Source of the DNA: Klebsiella michiganensis
Lineage (GTDB): Bacteria; Pseudomonadota; Gammaproteobacteria; Enterobacterales; Enterobacteriaceae
NCBI GenBank assembly: GCA_000963575.1
Contig: CP011077.1
Location: forward strand, 1,364,001-1,428,000
Reading direction: 5' to 3'
Length of the DNA: 64,000 nt
The stretch's first letter is position 1. Every line of letters begins with the position of its first letter. Of this stretch, positions 51,597-60,859 are shown piece by piece. The position numbers and the translations under genes were made by a program. The notes under the pieces are model-generated. The model saw only the letters and a program-made list of their open reading frames with translations, was not told the DNA's origin and ran no database searches.

Positions 51597-52051
51597 TGCC
51601 CCAGGAACCTAACACACCTTCGCTCTATGAAATGCTCATCGGTCATTTCACCGGTGGCCTCGATCTCCACCAGGTCAGCGCGCAGAACCAGGTCATATTG
51701 TCAGTGCTTGACAATATGCAGCGTATCCTTAATTGCCGAGCAGGAACGCTGGCGCATCTGCCTGACTACGGCCTGCCGGATATGACCAAAATTCTTCAGG
51801 GCATGCCGGGAACGGCCCATGAACTGATGGGCACCCTGTCAGCTGTCTTGCTCAAATACGAGCCCCGCCTGAAAAAAATAACCGTTGTCCTGCTGGAACA
51901 GAACGTCCCGGGCGAACTGCGCTATGCCATTGATGCTGAGCTCAAAGGTATTGGCCTGGTTCGCTATGGTACGGAGTTTGCGCCAGAAGGGCGGGTTCTC
52001 CTGCGACATCTTAAGCAACAGCAGTATCTCGACACGACAACCCGCCTGTAA
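51593..52051 (+). CDS. tssE: T6SS baseplate protein TssE (gp25-like, 152 aa)
   Basis: Gp25/lysozyme-like baseplate protein. The pattern QNQVILSVLDNMQRILNCRAGTL and LPDYGLPDM, then LKYEPRLKKITVVLLEQN, is the TssE core. It fires sheath polymerisation at the baseplate. Overlaps tssJ by ATGA coupling. Confidence 0.93.
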   Translation: MMPQEPNTPSLYEMLIGHFTGGLDLHQVSAQNQVILSVLDNMQRILNCRAGTLAHLPDYGLPDMTKILQGMPGTAHELMGTLSAVLLKYEPRLKKITVVLLEQNVPGELRYAIDAELKGIGLVRYGTEFAPEGRVLLRHLKQQQYLDTTTRL

Positions 52052-52121
52052 GGCCAGGTAACACCATGTCAGTAAAATCACAATTCCTCAAATAACTACA
52101 GATCAGGTAACCAGCCCCACT

Positions 52122-52420
52122 ATGTTTATCAGCAAGACTCAGGCTGATATTGCAGAATTTCACCCGCGAATAACGCAGCTTCAGAAGCAGATGGACGCGT
52201 GGTTGGTGGGTGCCGGATTGAACGTGGAGACGTTCACCGTTTTTCCTGCGATGGCGCACCTGTTCTTGAAAAGACACTTCACGGCAATCTGACACGCTAC
52301 CGGATCAACAGGCTCAAACGACGTAAGGCGTTTTTCCAGGCTGAGTTCAGCAAAATTATCGAGGAGGTGGCACAACTGTCTCCGCAGAGTCCCGAATACG
52401 CAGCAAGCGAAGCTGCATAA
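52122..52420 (+). pseudogene. Small T6SS-locus gene with a one-base frameshift (about 99 aa if repaired)
   Basis: ATG 52122 gives MFISKTQADIAEFHPRITQL, running to NVETFTVF, then leaves sense and stops near 52291. Shifting by one base at a run of five T (near 52240) continues as SCDGAPVLEKTLHGNLTRYR, then RRKAFFQAEFSKIIEEVAQL to TAA 52418-52420. Adding one T gives a clean 99-residue frame, so a 1-nt loss in the T run is the simplest explanation. No known family. It lies between tssE and the VasL-like gene and is AT-poor like its neighbours. A sequencing error is the alternative. Confidence 0.68.
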
Positions 52421-52466
52421 ACGATACCTTTCAATAGCTCCTTATACGTCAAACGGACAACTGGTC

Positions 52467-53891
52467 ATGCATGACATTCCCCCACGTAAAATAAAAACCG
52501 GTGGCGACCCACGCACGCTGTCGGATTATGCCGCCCTGCGCGATGAGCTCAGTAAGCTAACACATCCGGCTCGCCCGGATGTGAACTGGCGATATGTCGA
52601 AAAACTCAGTCTCTCATTGTTTGATCAGAACGGTTTGGAGCTGCAGACAGCGGCCTGGTACACGCTGGCCCGTACACACCTGGCCGGTTTATTTGGTCTC
52701 AATGAAGGTCTGGCGATACTGGAAGCCCTGATAAGTCATCAGTGGGGGGCTCTCTGGCCGCAGCCGGTGCATGTACGGATGGAAATCCTCAGCAGTCTGA
52801 GTCAGCGTCTGCAGCAACTGATGCGCACGCTTCCCCTGAACTACAGTGACCTCAGTCAGCTTTATCGGGCGGAGCAGCAGCTTACCCGCCTGGGTGAGGT
52901 GCTACAGCGTCTGGAACTTAAACATCTGAGTCAGTTTGATGCCTTGCGCGCCATGATGCATAACAGTGCTGCCCGGCTGGAAAGCAGCGATGGCATTCCC
53001 AGCCCCGGGGCGGCAATTCAGTCAGATATCATGTTGCCTGCCACCGGGATGAGTGATGCGGCAGCATCCACCAGGGACCTTGCAGGTAGTCTATCTGAAG
53101 TTCCTCTGGTGCCACACAGCGCAGTGCAATGGGTCTACGTTGCACAACCGGAACAGCAAGCGAATGTGGAAGTACAGACGGCAATACCCGCTCCGGTAAA
53201 AAAATGGAAATTCTTCGCTGCCGGGATGTGTACCATGCTGATGATAAGCAGCGTCGCGGTGTGGGGCTGGCAGTATCTTCACCAGACTGATCCGCTACAG
53301 GCTCAGTTTGCAGCCTCACTGGCTCCATTACCTGTGCTTCTCCCGCCTGAAAAGCTGAATATTTTGCGTCAGCAATCTCCGTCATCACAAACAGTGATAG
53401 CACAAACACAACAGCAGCTGGCCCGACTGGAGAAATTGCCGCCTGACTGGAATATTACTTACAGCCAAAAACTGACAGAGCAGGCTCAGGCGCTGTGGCC
53501 AGAGCAGGGGAAATCCCTGACAGCCCGGTGGCGACAACAGCTTAATGCCGGCGCATTGCCAGTGGAAAATCTGGAGGGCTGGTATCAGGGGATGGTTAAG
53601 CTGAAGCAACTGAGCGACCGGCTAAACGGGCTGGATGAGCAAAAGGGAAAATACATGACGGTCAGTGAGCTGAAATCAGTGGTTTTTTCCACCATGCAGT
53701 TCTTTAATCAATCTATACCGGCTGAAGAGCAACTGCGGGCATTGTCACAATACCCTGCGGGAGAACCTTTACCTGCTGCTGCCCGGTCTCAATTGGAAAT
53801 GCATCTGAAACAGCTTATTACCCGATATACACTGCTGACCCGGCCTGAAATACAGCGAGCAATCGATGCTACAAGCAATTCGGATGAATAA
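52467..53891 (+). CDS. VasL-like T6SS protein with ImpA N-terminal domain (474 aa)
   Basis: N-terminal ImpA-type domain (residues ~5-160: GLELQTAAWYTLARTHLAGL, LEALISHQWGALWPQPV), a linker, one membrane helix (~250-272, FFAAGMCTMLMISSVAVWGW) and a C-terminal VasL-type domain. Such membrane-anchored TssA relatives (TagA-like or VasL) stop or hold the growing sheath at the far membrane; the assignment here rests on domain order and is inference. Last gene of the T6SS block. Confidence 0.82.
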   Translation: MHDIPPRKIKTGGDPRTLSDYAALRDELSKLTHPARPDVNWRYVEKLSLSLFDQNGLELQTAAWYTLARTHLAGLFGLNEGLAILEALISHQWGALWPQPVHVRMEILSSLSQRLQQLMRTLPLNYSDLSQLYRAEQQLTRLGEVLQRLELKHLSQFDALRAMMHNSAARLESSDGIPSPGAAIQSDIMLPATGMSDAAASTRDLAGSLSEVPLVPHSAVQWVYVAQPEQQANVEVQTAIPAPVKKWKFFAAGMCTMLMISSVAVWGWQYLHQTDPLQAQFAASLAPLPVLLPPEKLNILRQQSPSSQTVIAQTQQQLARLEKLPPDWNITYSQKLTEQAQALWPEQGKSLTARWRQQLNAGALPVENLEGWYQGMVKLKQLSDRLNGLDEQKGKYMTVSELKSVVFSTMQFFNQSIPAEEQLRALSQYPAGEPLPAAARSQLEMHLKQLITRYTLLTRPEIQRAIDATSNSDE

Positions 53892-54339
53892 AGAGAGAGG
53901 TAGTTAGTTTATTCAATCTTGAATATATCCTGATAAACACTCAGTGGAAGTCGCTCTTGAGCCATAAACTGAATATTTGCAGAGAGTTTAATATGATTAA
54001 TTCGGGCATAAATTGATTGGCGGGCTGAAGCATTACGATGCCGGGCAATACTATGAAATGACTTTTCTGAACTGTACTAAACATCCAGGTAAATATCAGA
54101 CAGATATTTTTAATTGAGAAGAAACGCTGAGCAGTCTATTTGGCATGCAGAGCGTTTTACAGTAGAGCATATAAATATTTGGATTGTATTATCTTATTCA
54201 GGCCTGTTTTTGATTTTCTTTTTATTGATTCACGTTGCAATCTGTAAACGTCAGTTGATGCCGCATGGCCTGGGGAAGAGTTTACTGCTGATTATGATGG
54301 GGTTGTATGGATACTGGTAAACTTCAGGTGCGGTGCGTA
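53892..54339. other. 448-bp AT-rich gap between the T6SS block and tRNA-Arg
   Basis: No confident gene. A TTG-started frame at 54114-54320 encodes 68 residues with one or two hydrophobic segments (IWIVLSYSGLFLIFFLLIHV) and could be a small membrane protein, but it lacks a Shine-Dalgarno. No integrase fragment or clear terminator is seen. Confidence 0.45.
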
Positions 54340-54416
54340 TGGCGTTCCCTGCAGGAATCGAACCTGCAACTAGCCCTTAGGAGGGGCTCGTTATATCCAT
54401 TTAACTAAGGGAACGC
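54340..54416 (-). tRNA. argW: tRNA-Arg(CCU)
   Basis: Minus-strand cloverleaf of 77 bases including an encoded CCA. The acceptor arm pairs GCGTTCC with GGAACGC. The anticodon arm AGCCC-CTCCTAA-GGGCT places CCU in the loop (54379-54381 on the + strand), and the T arm has GTTCGATTC. In E. coli argW lies close to yfdC, as here. Its 3' end faces the T6SS block. Confidence 0.96.
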
Positions 54417-54425
54417 AGCGGGCGT

Positions 54426-54455
54426 AGTATACCCGCTTTTCGAGGCAGGTTAAGG
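54426..54455 (-). promoter_or_regulatory. Promoter of the tRNA-Arg gene
   Basis: On the minus strand TATACT (54426-54431) lies ~10 bases before the tRNA 5' end, with a weak -35 (TTAACC-like) about 17 bases upstream. The GCGGG/CCCGC pair around it is a GC-rich discriminator rather than a terminator. Confidence 0.6.
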
Positions 54456-54489
54456 GGTTGGCAGTCCGTTTGCCTGGAAGATGAGCAAT

Positions 54490-55431
54490 TTACCCGTCAC
54501 ATTTTCCGCTCTTCGCTGAATTTCGGCTCTGTTCTTCCTGTTTCCGCTTCGCCTCGGCCTTCTTCTTGTTGCTCATATCGTTGCGGATTTGTGCATGACT
54601 TATCAGTGCGAAAATGAACGTTCCGCCGCAAATATTGCCGGCTAAAGTGGGTAGGGCAAATGGCCAGAAGAACTCGCTCCAGTGCAGCGTGCCGTTGAAC
54701 ACGAGATAGAGAATTTCAACTGAGCCAACCACGATATGGGTTAAGTCGCCCAGGGCAACCAGCCAGGTCATCAGCACGATGACAAAGATTTTTGCCGAGC
54801 CTGCGGCGGGGAACATCCACACCATGGTGGCGATGATCCAGCCGGAGATAATGGCATTGGCAAACATCTCGCCGGGCGGATTCTCCATCACCTTCATGCC
54901 GATGTCGTCGAAGGCTTTGCGGGTGGCTTCATCAAATATCGGCATATATTCAAAGGCCAGCGCGGCCAGCGCGGTGCCGGCGATATTCCCGAGCAGGACA
55001 ATGCCCCAAAGCCGCATCAGTAGCCAGAAGTTGCTCGTGGTCGGGTGCTGCATCACCGGCAGCACGGCGGTGACGGTATTTTCGGTAAACAGCTGCTGGC
55101 GAGCCATGATGACGATGATAAAACCGAAGGTGTAGCCGAGATTTTCCAGCAGAAAATTGCCCGGTATACCCACGAGGTTAACGTGAAAAATCCCTTTCGC
55201 CAGCAGCGAGGCCCCCATAGATAAACCTGCCGCCACGGCAGACCAGAACAGCGCCATGCCGTCGCGCTCCAGTTCTTTTTGCCCATCCTGGCGAATGTGC
55301 TCATGAATCGCCATTGCGCCGGAGGGCAGGCGATCCTCGTCCAGTTCTATTTTCTTGCCGCTCGACCTCTCCTCGCTGTCCACTTCCAGTTCATCGGTTT
55401 TAGCTATTTTGTCGGGCTCTATCTTATCCAT
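54490..55431 (-). CDS. yfdC: Formate/nitrite transporter-family protein YfdC (313 aa)
   Basis: Six membrane helices of the FNT family (FocA/NirC relatives) flanked by hydrophilic ends. Recognisable parts: GIFHVNLVGIPGNFLLENLG, LFTENTVTAVLPV, and IIATMVWMFPAAGSAKIFVI. The charged N-terminus (~50 residues) and the lysine-rich C-terminus match YfdC rather than FocA. It lies upstream of tRNA-Arg on the same strand, as in E. coli. The substrate is not established. Confidence 0.9.
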   Translation of the reverse strand: MDKIEPDKIAKTDELEVDSEERSSGKKIELDEDRLPSGAMAIHEHIRQDGQKELERDGMALFWSAVAAGLSMGASLLAKGIFHVNLVGIPGNFLLENLGYTFGFIIVIMARQQLFTENTVTAVLPVMQHPTTSNFWLLMRLWGIVLLGNIAGTALAALAFEYMPIFDEATRKAFDDIGMKVMENPPGEMFANAIISGWIIATMVWMFPAAGSAKIFVIVLMTWLVALGDLTHIVVGSVEILYLVFNGTLHWSEFFWPFALPTLAGNICGGTFIFALISHAQIRNDMSNKKKAEAKRKQEEQSRNSAKSGKCDG

Positions 55432-55632
55432 CGGGGTGGTTCCTGGTCAGAAAGCATTCACTTAAGCGTAGCGGTTTTTATCCTTCGGTTTTGCCGAATG
55501 GGAATAATCGCCCCTGCTTTGATCTGAGTAAGCCAATTAACTCTAATGGAGTAGCCAAAGACGCCGGGGTAACCTGAAGAAAACCGGGCGATATGATATG
55601 CTTAGCGCACCCGAGACAAGGAGCGCCTCCTG

Positions 55633-56238
55633 ATGCTAGAAGCCCGACAACTGACCTGCCAGCGTGATGAGCGCACGCTGTTCAATGCGCTGTCGTTTAG
55701 CGTTGAGTCAGGCGAAATGGCGCAGGTGGCGGGCAAAAACGGCGCGGGGAAAACTACGCTTTTACGTATTCTGGCTGGGCTGGCAATGGCCGATGAAGGT
55801 GAGGTTTTCTGGCAAAATCAGCCGCTGCGCCGTCAGCGCGACAACTTTCACGGCGATCTACTGTGGATTGGCCATCAGCCGGGCATCAAATCTGTTCTTA
55901 CTCCCTTTGAAAACCTCAGCTTTTTTCATGCCGATGCGGCCGAAGAGCAGCTTTGGGCCGCGCTGGAGCAAACCGGGCTGCCTGGCTTCGAAGATTTACC
56001 CGTCAACCAGCTTTCCGCCGGGCAGCAGCGCCGCGCCGCGCTGGCTCGCCTGTGGCTCTCCACGGCAAAGCTGTGGCTTCTCGACGAGCCATTTACCGCG
56101 CTGGACACCGCCGGAATTGAGCGTTTGACCCGGCGTCTGCAGCAGCACGTTTCCACGGGCGGGATAGTTATTCTTACCAGTCACCAGCCGCTGAGCTGTG
56201 CTGTGCGCCAAATTCATCTGCAGGACACCGGTTTATGA
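55633..56238 (+). CDS. ccmA: Cytochrome c maturation ABC ATPase CcmA (201 aa)
   Basis: ABC ATPase with Walker A GKNGAGKTT (residues ~35-43), signature LSAGQQRRAALARL and Walker B LWLLDEPFTALD. With CcmB it powers release of holo-CcmE from the CcmC complex. AAGGAGC precedes ATG 55633. First gene of the ccm operon; its end overlaps ccmB by 4 bp. Confidence 0.96.
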   Translation: MLEARQLTCQRDERTLFNALSFSVESGEMAQVAGKNGAGKTTLLRILAGLAMADEGEVFWQNQPLRRQRDNFHGDLLWIGHQPGIKSVLTPFENLSFFHADAAEEQLWAALEQTGLPGFEDLPVNQLSAGQQRRAALARLWLSTAKLWLLDEPFTALDTAGIERLTRRLQQHVSTGGIVILTSHQPLSCAVRQIHLQDTGL

Positions 56239-56894
56239 TTAGGCGCATTTTCTGGCGTGAGCTGCAGGTGGTATTTCGTCGCGGAGCCGAAATCGCCAAC
56301 CCGCTGTGGTTTTTCCTGATTGTGATTACGCTGTTTCCGCTCGGCATTGGCCCGGAGCCGCAGCTGCTGGCGCGCATTGCGCCGGGGGTTATCTGGGTGG
56401 CGGCTTTACTGGCTTCTTTAATGGCGATGGACAGGCTGTTCCGGGACGACTTTCAGGACGGTTCGCTGGAACAACTGATGCTGCTGCCGGTGCCTTTGCC
56501 GTTGGTGGTGCTGGCGAAAGTGACCGCTCACTGGGTGGTGACCGGGCTACCGCTGTTATTGCTTTCGCCGCTGGCGGCCTTGCTGCTCGGGCTGGATTTT
56601 TATGGCTGGCAGGTGATGGCCGCCACTTTGCTGCTGGGGACGCCGACGCTGAGCTTCCTCGGCGCGCCCGGGGTCGGGTTAACGGTAGGTCTGAAACGGG
56701 GCGGGGTGTTGCTCAGCCTGTTGGTGTTGCCGCTAACCATCCCGCTATTAATTTTTGCCACCGCCGCGATGGATGCCGCCTCAATGCATCTGCCGACAGA
56801 GGGCTATATGGCAATTCTTGGCGCGCTGCTGGCCGGTAGCGCTACGCTAAGCCCGTTCGCTACGGCGGCGGCGCTCCGGGTAAGCGTTGCATAA
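56235..56894 (+). CDS. ccmB: Cytochrome c maturation permease CcmB (219 aa)
   Basis: Inner-membrane permease with six hydrophobic helices. The start FWRELQVVFRRGAEIANPLW and the loop MDRLFRDDFQDGSLEQLMLL are invariant in CcmB. Partner of CcmA and CcmC in heme-chaperone loading. Confidence 0.96.
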   Translation: MIRRIFWRELQVVFRRGAEIANPLWFFLIVITLFPLGIGPEPQLLARIAPGVIWVAALLASLMAMDRLFRDDFQDGSLEQLMLLPVPLPLVVLAKVTAHWVVTGLPLLLLSPLAALLLGLDFYGWQVMAATLLLGTPTLSFLGAPGVGLTVGLKRGGVLLSLLVLPLTIPLLIFATAAMDAASMHLPTEGYMAILGALLAGSATLSPFATAAALRVSVA

Positions 56895-56923
56895 CTTTAT
56901 TTTTTGTTTTGTGAGCAAAAACT

Positions 56924-57664
56924 ATGTGGAAAACATTACATCAGCTTGCTAAACCCGAGCGGCTTTACCACTTTTGTAGTCGCTTACTGCCCTGGCTGAC
57001 TATTCTCAGCGCGGTACTGCTGGTGGTCGGCTGCGTCTGGGGGTTTGGTATTGCTCCGGCGGACTATCAGCAGGGGCATAGCTACCGAATTATGTACCTG
57101 CACGTCCCGGCGGCTATGTGGTCGATGGGGATTTACGCCAGCATGGCGATTGCCGCTTTTATCGGCCTGGTGTGGCAGATAAAAACCGCCGATCTCGCGG
57201 TGATGGCGATGGCGCCCGTCGGCGCAGTATTTACCTTTATCGCGCTGGTCACCGGCTCCGCGTGGGGCAAACCTATGTGGGGGACCTGGTGGGTTTGGGA
57301 CGCGAGGTTGACCTCCGAGCTGGTGTTGCTGTTCCTCTACGTGGGCGCCATTGCGCTGTACAGCGCGTTTGACGATCGCCGCCTGGCGGGGCGGGCCGCC
57401 GGGATTCTGGTACTGGTCGGCGTGGTGAACTTGCCGATTATTCACTTCTCGGTGGAATGGTGGAACACGCTGCATCAGGGCTCCACCAATATGCAGCAGT
57501 CCATTGACCCTTCGATGCGCACGCCGTTGCGCTGGACCATTTTCGGCTTCCTGGCGCTGTTTATCACGCTCACCCTGATGCGTCTGCGTAACCTGCTGTT
57601 GTTGCAGGAAAGCCGTCGGCCATGGGTGTTAGCGCTTGCTAACGGTAAAGGAGAGAAAGCATGA
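56924..57664 (+). CDS. ccmC: Heme-handling protein CcmC (246 aa)
   Basis: Six-helix heme-handling protein with the tryptophan-rich WWD segment WGTWWVWDARLTSEL and periplasmic histidines, for example MYLHVPAAMWSMGIYASM. It loads heme onto CcmE. Separated from ccmB by 29 bp; the stop overlaps ccmD by 4 bp. Confidence 0.97.
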   Translation: MWKTLHQLAKPERLYHFCSRLLPWLTILSAVLLVVGCVWGFGIAPADYQQGHSYRIMYLHVPAAMWSMGIYASMAIAAFIGLVWQIKTADLAVMAMAPVGAVFTFIALVTGSAWGKPMWGTWWVWDARLTSELVLLFLYVGAIALYSAFDDRRLAGRAAGILVLVGVVNLPIIHFSVEWWNTLHQGSTNMQQSIDPSMRTPLRWTIFGFLALFITLTLMRLRNLLLLQESRRPWVLALANGKGEKA

Positions 57665-57873
57665 CGTGGGCGTTCACTGACTGGAGCGAGTTCTTCGCCA
57701 TGGGCGGTTACGCCTTTTACGTCTGGCTGGCGGTGGCCTTCACGCTACTGCCCCTGCTTGGGCTGATTTTTCATACCCGTTACCAGCATCGCGCGATTCT
57801 GCGAGCGGTGGCTCGCCAGCAGGCCAGAGAGCAGCGCATCCGCGTCGCTCGCCAGCGCCAGGAGGAGGTTTAA
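57661..57873 (+). CDS. ccmD: Small Ccm membrane protein CcmD (70 aa)
   Basis: One membrane helix (residues ~18-38) preceded by FFAMGGYAFYVWLAV and followed by a basic tail. It stabilises the CcmABCDE complex and aids release of holo-CcmE. Overlaps ccmC by 4 bp and is abutted by ccmE. Confidence 0.94.
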   Translation: MTWAFTDWSEFFAMGGYAFYVWLAVAFTLLPLLGLIFHTRYQHRAILRAVARQQAREQRIRVARQRQEEV

Positions 57874-58353
57874 GTGAATCCGCGTCGTAAAAATCGGCTT
57901 TATCTGGCCGGGGCGGTACTTGCCGGTCTCGGGCTGACCATCACGCTGGTGCTCTATGCCCTGCGCAGCAATATCGACCTGTTTTATACTCCCGGTGAAA
58001 TTATCTACGGCAAAGGTGAAAGCCATTTGATGCCGGAAGCCGGGCAGCGCCTGCGAATTGGCGGCATGGTGATGCCGGGCAGCGTGAAGCGCGACAGTCA
58101 AAGCCTGAAGGTCAGCTTCAAGCTGTATGACGCGCGCGGCGTAGTGGACGTTACCTATGAGGGCATTCTGCCGGATCTATTCCGCGAGGGGCAGGGCGTG
58201 GTGGCTCAGGGCGTGATGGAAGGCGCGACGCTTATCCACGCCAAAGAGGTGCTCGCGAAGCATGACGAAAACTACACGCCGCCGGAAGTGAAAGCGGCGA
58301 TGGAACAAAATCACCAGCGGGCCCCGGAAGTGTATAAGGATAACGCCTCATGA
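57874..58353 (+). CDS. ccmE: Heme chaperone CcmE (159 aa)
   Basis: An N-terminal membrane anchor and periplasmic OB fold. The covalent heme ligand His130 lies in VLAKHDENYTPPE, the same number as in E. coli, with the neighbouring tyrosine retained. GTG start at 57874 directly after the ccmD stop, with GGAGG upstream inside ccmD. Confidence 0.96.
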   Translation: MNPRRKNRLYLAGAVLAGLGLTITLVLYALRSNIDLFYTPGEIIYGKGESHLMPEAGQRLRIGGMVMPGSVKRDSQSLKVSFKLYDARGVVDVTYEGILPDLFREGQGVVAQGVMEGATLIHAKEVLAKHDENYTPPEVKAAMEQNHQRAPEVYKDNAS

Positions 58354-60305
58354 TGCCGGAAATCGGTGGATTCCTGCTTTGCCTGGCGCTCGGCTGGTCA
58401 TTGTTACTCAGTGTATACCCGCTCTGGGGCGTGGCGCGTGGCGATAAGCGGCTAATGGCCTCGGGGCGGCCTTTGAGCTGGGCGCTGTTTATTACCCTTT
58501 GCGCGTCGTTTCTGATTCTGGTTAACGCCTTTGTGGTGAACGATTTCAGCGTACTTTACGTCGCAAATAATTCGAATACCGAGCTGCCGGTCTGGTATCG
58601 CGTGGCGGCGACATGGGGGGCGCACGAAGGGTCGTTGATGCTCTGGGTGCTGATGATGAGCGGCTGGACGTTTGCCGTCTCCCTCACCGGGCGCAGTATG
58701 CCAACAGAAGATCATGCCCGCGTGCTGGCGGTAATGGGGATGATTAACTTTGGTTTCCTGCTGTTTATTATTTTTACCTCAAATCCGTTTATCCGTACGC
58801 TGCCTGACTATCCGCTGGAAGGCCGCGATTTAAACCCGCTGCTGCAGGACATCGGCCTGATTCTGCACCCGCCGCTGCTGTATATGGGCTACGTGGGTTT
58901 CTCTGTGGCGTTTGCTTTCTCGATTGCTGCCCTGCTGGGGGGCCGGCTGGACAGCGCCTGGGCGCGCTGGACTCGCCCCTGGACGCTGGCCGCCTGGGCC
59001 TTTTTAACCGTAGGGATTGTGCTGGGTTCGGCCTGGGCTTACTACGAACTGGGCTGGGGCGGCTGGTGGTTCTGGGATCCGGTGGAGAACGCCTCGTTTA
59101 TGCCGTGGCTGGCGGGTACGGCGCTGATCCACTCCCTTTCTGTCACCGAAAAACGCGGCAGCTTTAAAGCCTGGACGGTACTGCTGGCGATTAGCGCTTT
59201 TTCCCTTTGCCTGTTAGGGACGTTCCTCGTGCGCTCCGGCGTGCTGGTGTCGGTGCATTCCTTCGCGTCCGACCCGGCGCGCGGCATGTTTATTCTGGCT
59301 TTCCTGGTGGTGGTTATCGGCGGCTCGTTGCTGCTGTATGCGGTCAAAGGCAGCAAGGTTCGTTCCCGCGTGAGCAACGATCTCTGGTCGCGCGAGTCTT
59401 TCCTGCTCGGCAACAACGTCCTGCTGATTGCCGCCATGTTGGTGGTTCTGCTGGGCACGCTGCTGCCGCTGGTGCATAAGCAGCTTGGCCTCGGCAGTAT
59501 TTCCATCGGTGAGCCATTCTTCAATACGATGTTTACTGCGCTGATGGCCCCCTTTGCTTTAATGCTTGGCATTGGGCCTCTGGTACGCTGGCGACGTGAC
59601 GAGCCGGGCAAGCTGCGCAAGCATCTGCTGGCGGCGGTGGCCATCACGCTGATCCTGTCACTGCTCTTGCCGTGGCTGATGCAGGATCGCGTGGAAGCCA
59701 TGACGGTGGTCGGCCTGCTGATGGCCGTGTGGGTCTTTGTGCTGGCGCTGATGGAAGTTTATCAGCGCGCCACGCACCGCCACGGCTTCTGGGATGGGTT
59801 ACGCAAAATTCCTGCCAGCCATTGGGGAATGGTCTCCGCGCATCTTGGCCTGGCGGTGACGGTGGTTGGCATCGCCTTTAGCCAGAGTTACAGCGTTGAG
59901 CGCGATGTACGCATGAAGTCCGGTGACAGCATTGATATTCATCAGTACCACTTTGTGTTTCGGGAAGTGCGGGACATCACCGGCCCTAACTATCGCGGCG
60001 GCGTGGGTGTTATTGACGTTACTCGCCACGGTAAGCCGGAAGCTACGCTGCACGCCGAAAAGCGTTTCTATAACAGCAACCGGGCGATGATGACCGAGGC
60101 GGCCATCGACGGCGGTTTCACCCGTGACCTTTATGCAGCCCTGGGCGAAGAGCTGGCCGACGGCAGCTGGGCTGTGCGCCTGTACTACAAACCTTTTGTG
60201 CGCTGGATTTGGGCGGGTGGGCTGCTGATGGCCCTCGGCGGGCTTTTCTGCCTGTTCGACCCGCGATACCGCAGCCGTAAAGTTAAGTCGGAGGCCGCAG
60301 CATGA
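58350..60305 (+). CDS. ccmF: Heme lyase subunit CcmF (651 aa)
   Basis: Large polytopic protein of the cytochrome c heme lyase with WWD segment WGGWWFWDPVENASFMPW and the periplasmic histidine regions. Length is standard. Overlaps ccmE and ccmG by 4 bp each. It passes heme from CcmE to apocytochrome CxxCH sites. Confidence 0.97.
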   Translation: MMPEIGGFLLCLALGWSLLLSVYPLWGVARGDKRLMASGRPLSWALFITLCASFLILVNAFVVNDFSVLYVANNSNTELPVWYRVAATWGAHEGSLMLWVLMMSGWTFAVSLTGRSMPTEDHARVLAVMGMINFGFLLFIIFTSNPFIRTLPDYPLEGRDLNPLLQDIGLILHPPLLYMGYVGFSVAFAFSIAALLGGRLDSAWARWTRPWTLAAWAFLTVGIVLGSAWAYYELGWGGWWFWDPVENASFMPWLAGTALIHSLSVTEKRGSFKAWTVLLAISAFSLCLLGTFLVRSGVLVSVHSFASDPARGMFILAFLVVVIGGSLLLYAVKGSKVRSRVSNDLWSRESFLLGNNVLLIAAMLVVLLGTLLPLVHKQLGLGSISIGEPFFNTMFTALMAPFALMLGIGPLVRWRRDEPGKLRKHLLAAVAITLILSLLLPWLMQDRVEAMTVVGLLMAVWVFVLALMEVYQRATHRHGFWDGLRKIPASHWGMVSAHLGLAVTVVGIAFSQSYSVERDVRMKSGDSIDIHQYHFVFREVRDITGPNYRGGVGVIDVTRHGKPEATLHAEKRFYNSNRAMMTEAAIDGGFTRDLYAALGEELADGSWAVRLYYKPFVRWIWAGGLLMALGGLFCLFDPRYRSRKVKSEAAA

Positions 60306-60859
60306 AGCGCCGCTATCTGTTTATTCCGCTGGGGCTGTTTCTGGTGCTGGCCTCGTTGCTGCTTTGGCAACTGGCGCGTAATGCGCAGGGTGAAGCACCT
60401 ACGGATCTCGAGTCGGCGTTGATTGGTAAGCCGGTGCCAGTGTTTCGTCTGGAATCGCTCGACGAGCCGGGCAAAGAGTGGGGTCGGGAAGTGTTGGCGG
60501 ACGGCAAGCCGCTGCTGCTGAATGTCTGGGCGACCTGGTGCCCAACCTGCCGCGCCGAGCATAAGTTTCTGAACGGGCTTGCCGCGCAGGGCGTACGCGT
60601 GGTGGGCATGAACTATAAAGACGATCGCCATAAAGCGATTAACTGGCTACGGGATCTCGGGAACCCGTACATGTTAAGCCTGTTTGACGGGAACGGTATG
60701 TTGGGGCTGGATCTTGGCGTATACGGCGCGCCGGAAACCTTTCTGATCGACGGCAAGGGGATCATCCGCTATCGCCACGCGGGGGATCTGAACGATCGCG
60801 TCTGGCAGCAGGAACTGCAGCCCCTTTGGGAAAAATACAGCCGGGAGGCGGGCTCATGA
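60302..60859 (+). CDS. ccmG: Thiol:disulfide protein CcmG/DsbE (185 aa)
   Basis: An N-terminal membrane anchor and a thioredoxin fold, with active-site WATWCPTCRAEH (Cys80 and Cys83, as in E. coli) and the cis-proline loop GVYGAPETFLID. It keeps the CxxCH cysteines of apocytochromes reduced. Overlaps ccmH by 4 bp. Confidence 0.96.
   Translation: MKRRYLFIPLGLFLVLASLLLWQLARNAQGEAPTDLESALIGKPVPVFRLESLDEPGKEWGREVLADGKPLLLNVWATWCPTCRAEHKFLNGLAAQGVRVVGMNYKDDRHKAINWLRDLGNPYMLSLFDGNGMLGLDLGVYGAPETFLIDGKGIIRYRHAGDLNDRVWQQELQPLWEKYSREAGS

Noticed and set aside
52066..52095. Nine-codon ATG frame (MSVKSQFLK) after tssE
   Set aside because: Too short and not followed by regulatory structure; no support as a leader peptide.
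54417..54441. GCGGG/CCCGC hairpin with T run as a terminator
   Set aside because: On the minus strand the same bases hold the TATACT box and GC-rich discriminator of the tRNA-Arg promoter, which explains them better.
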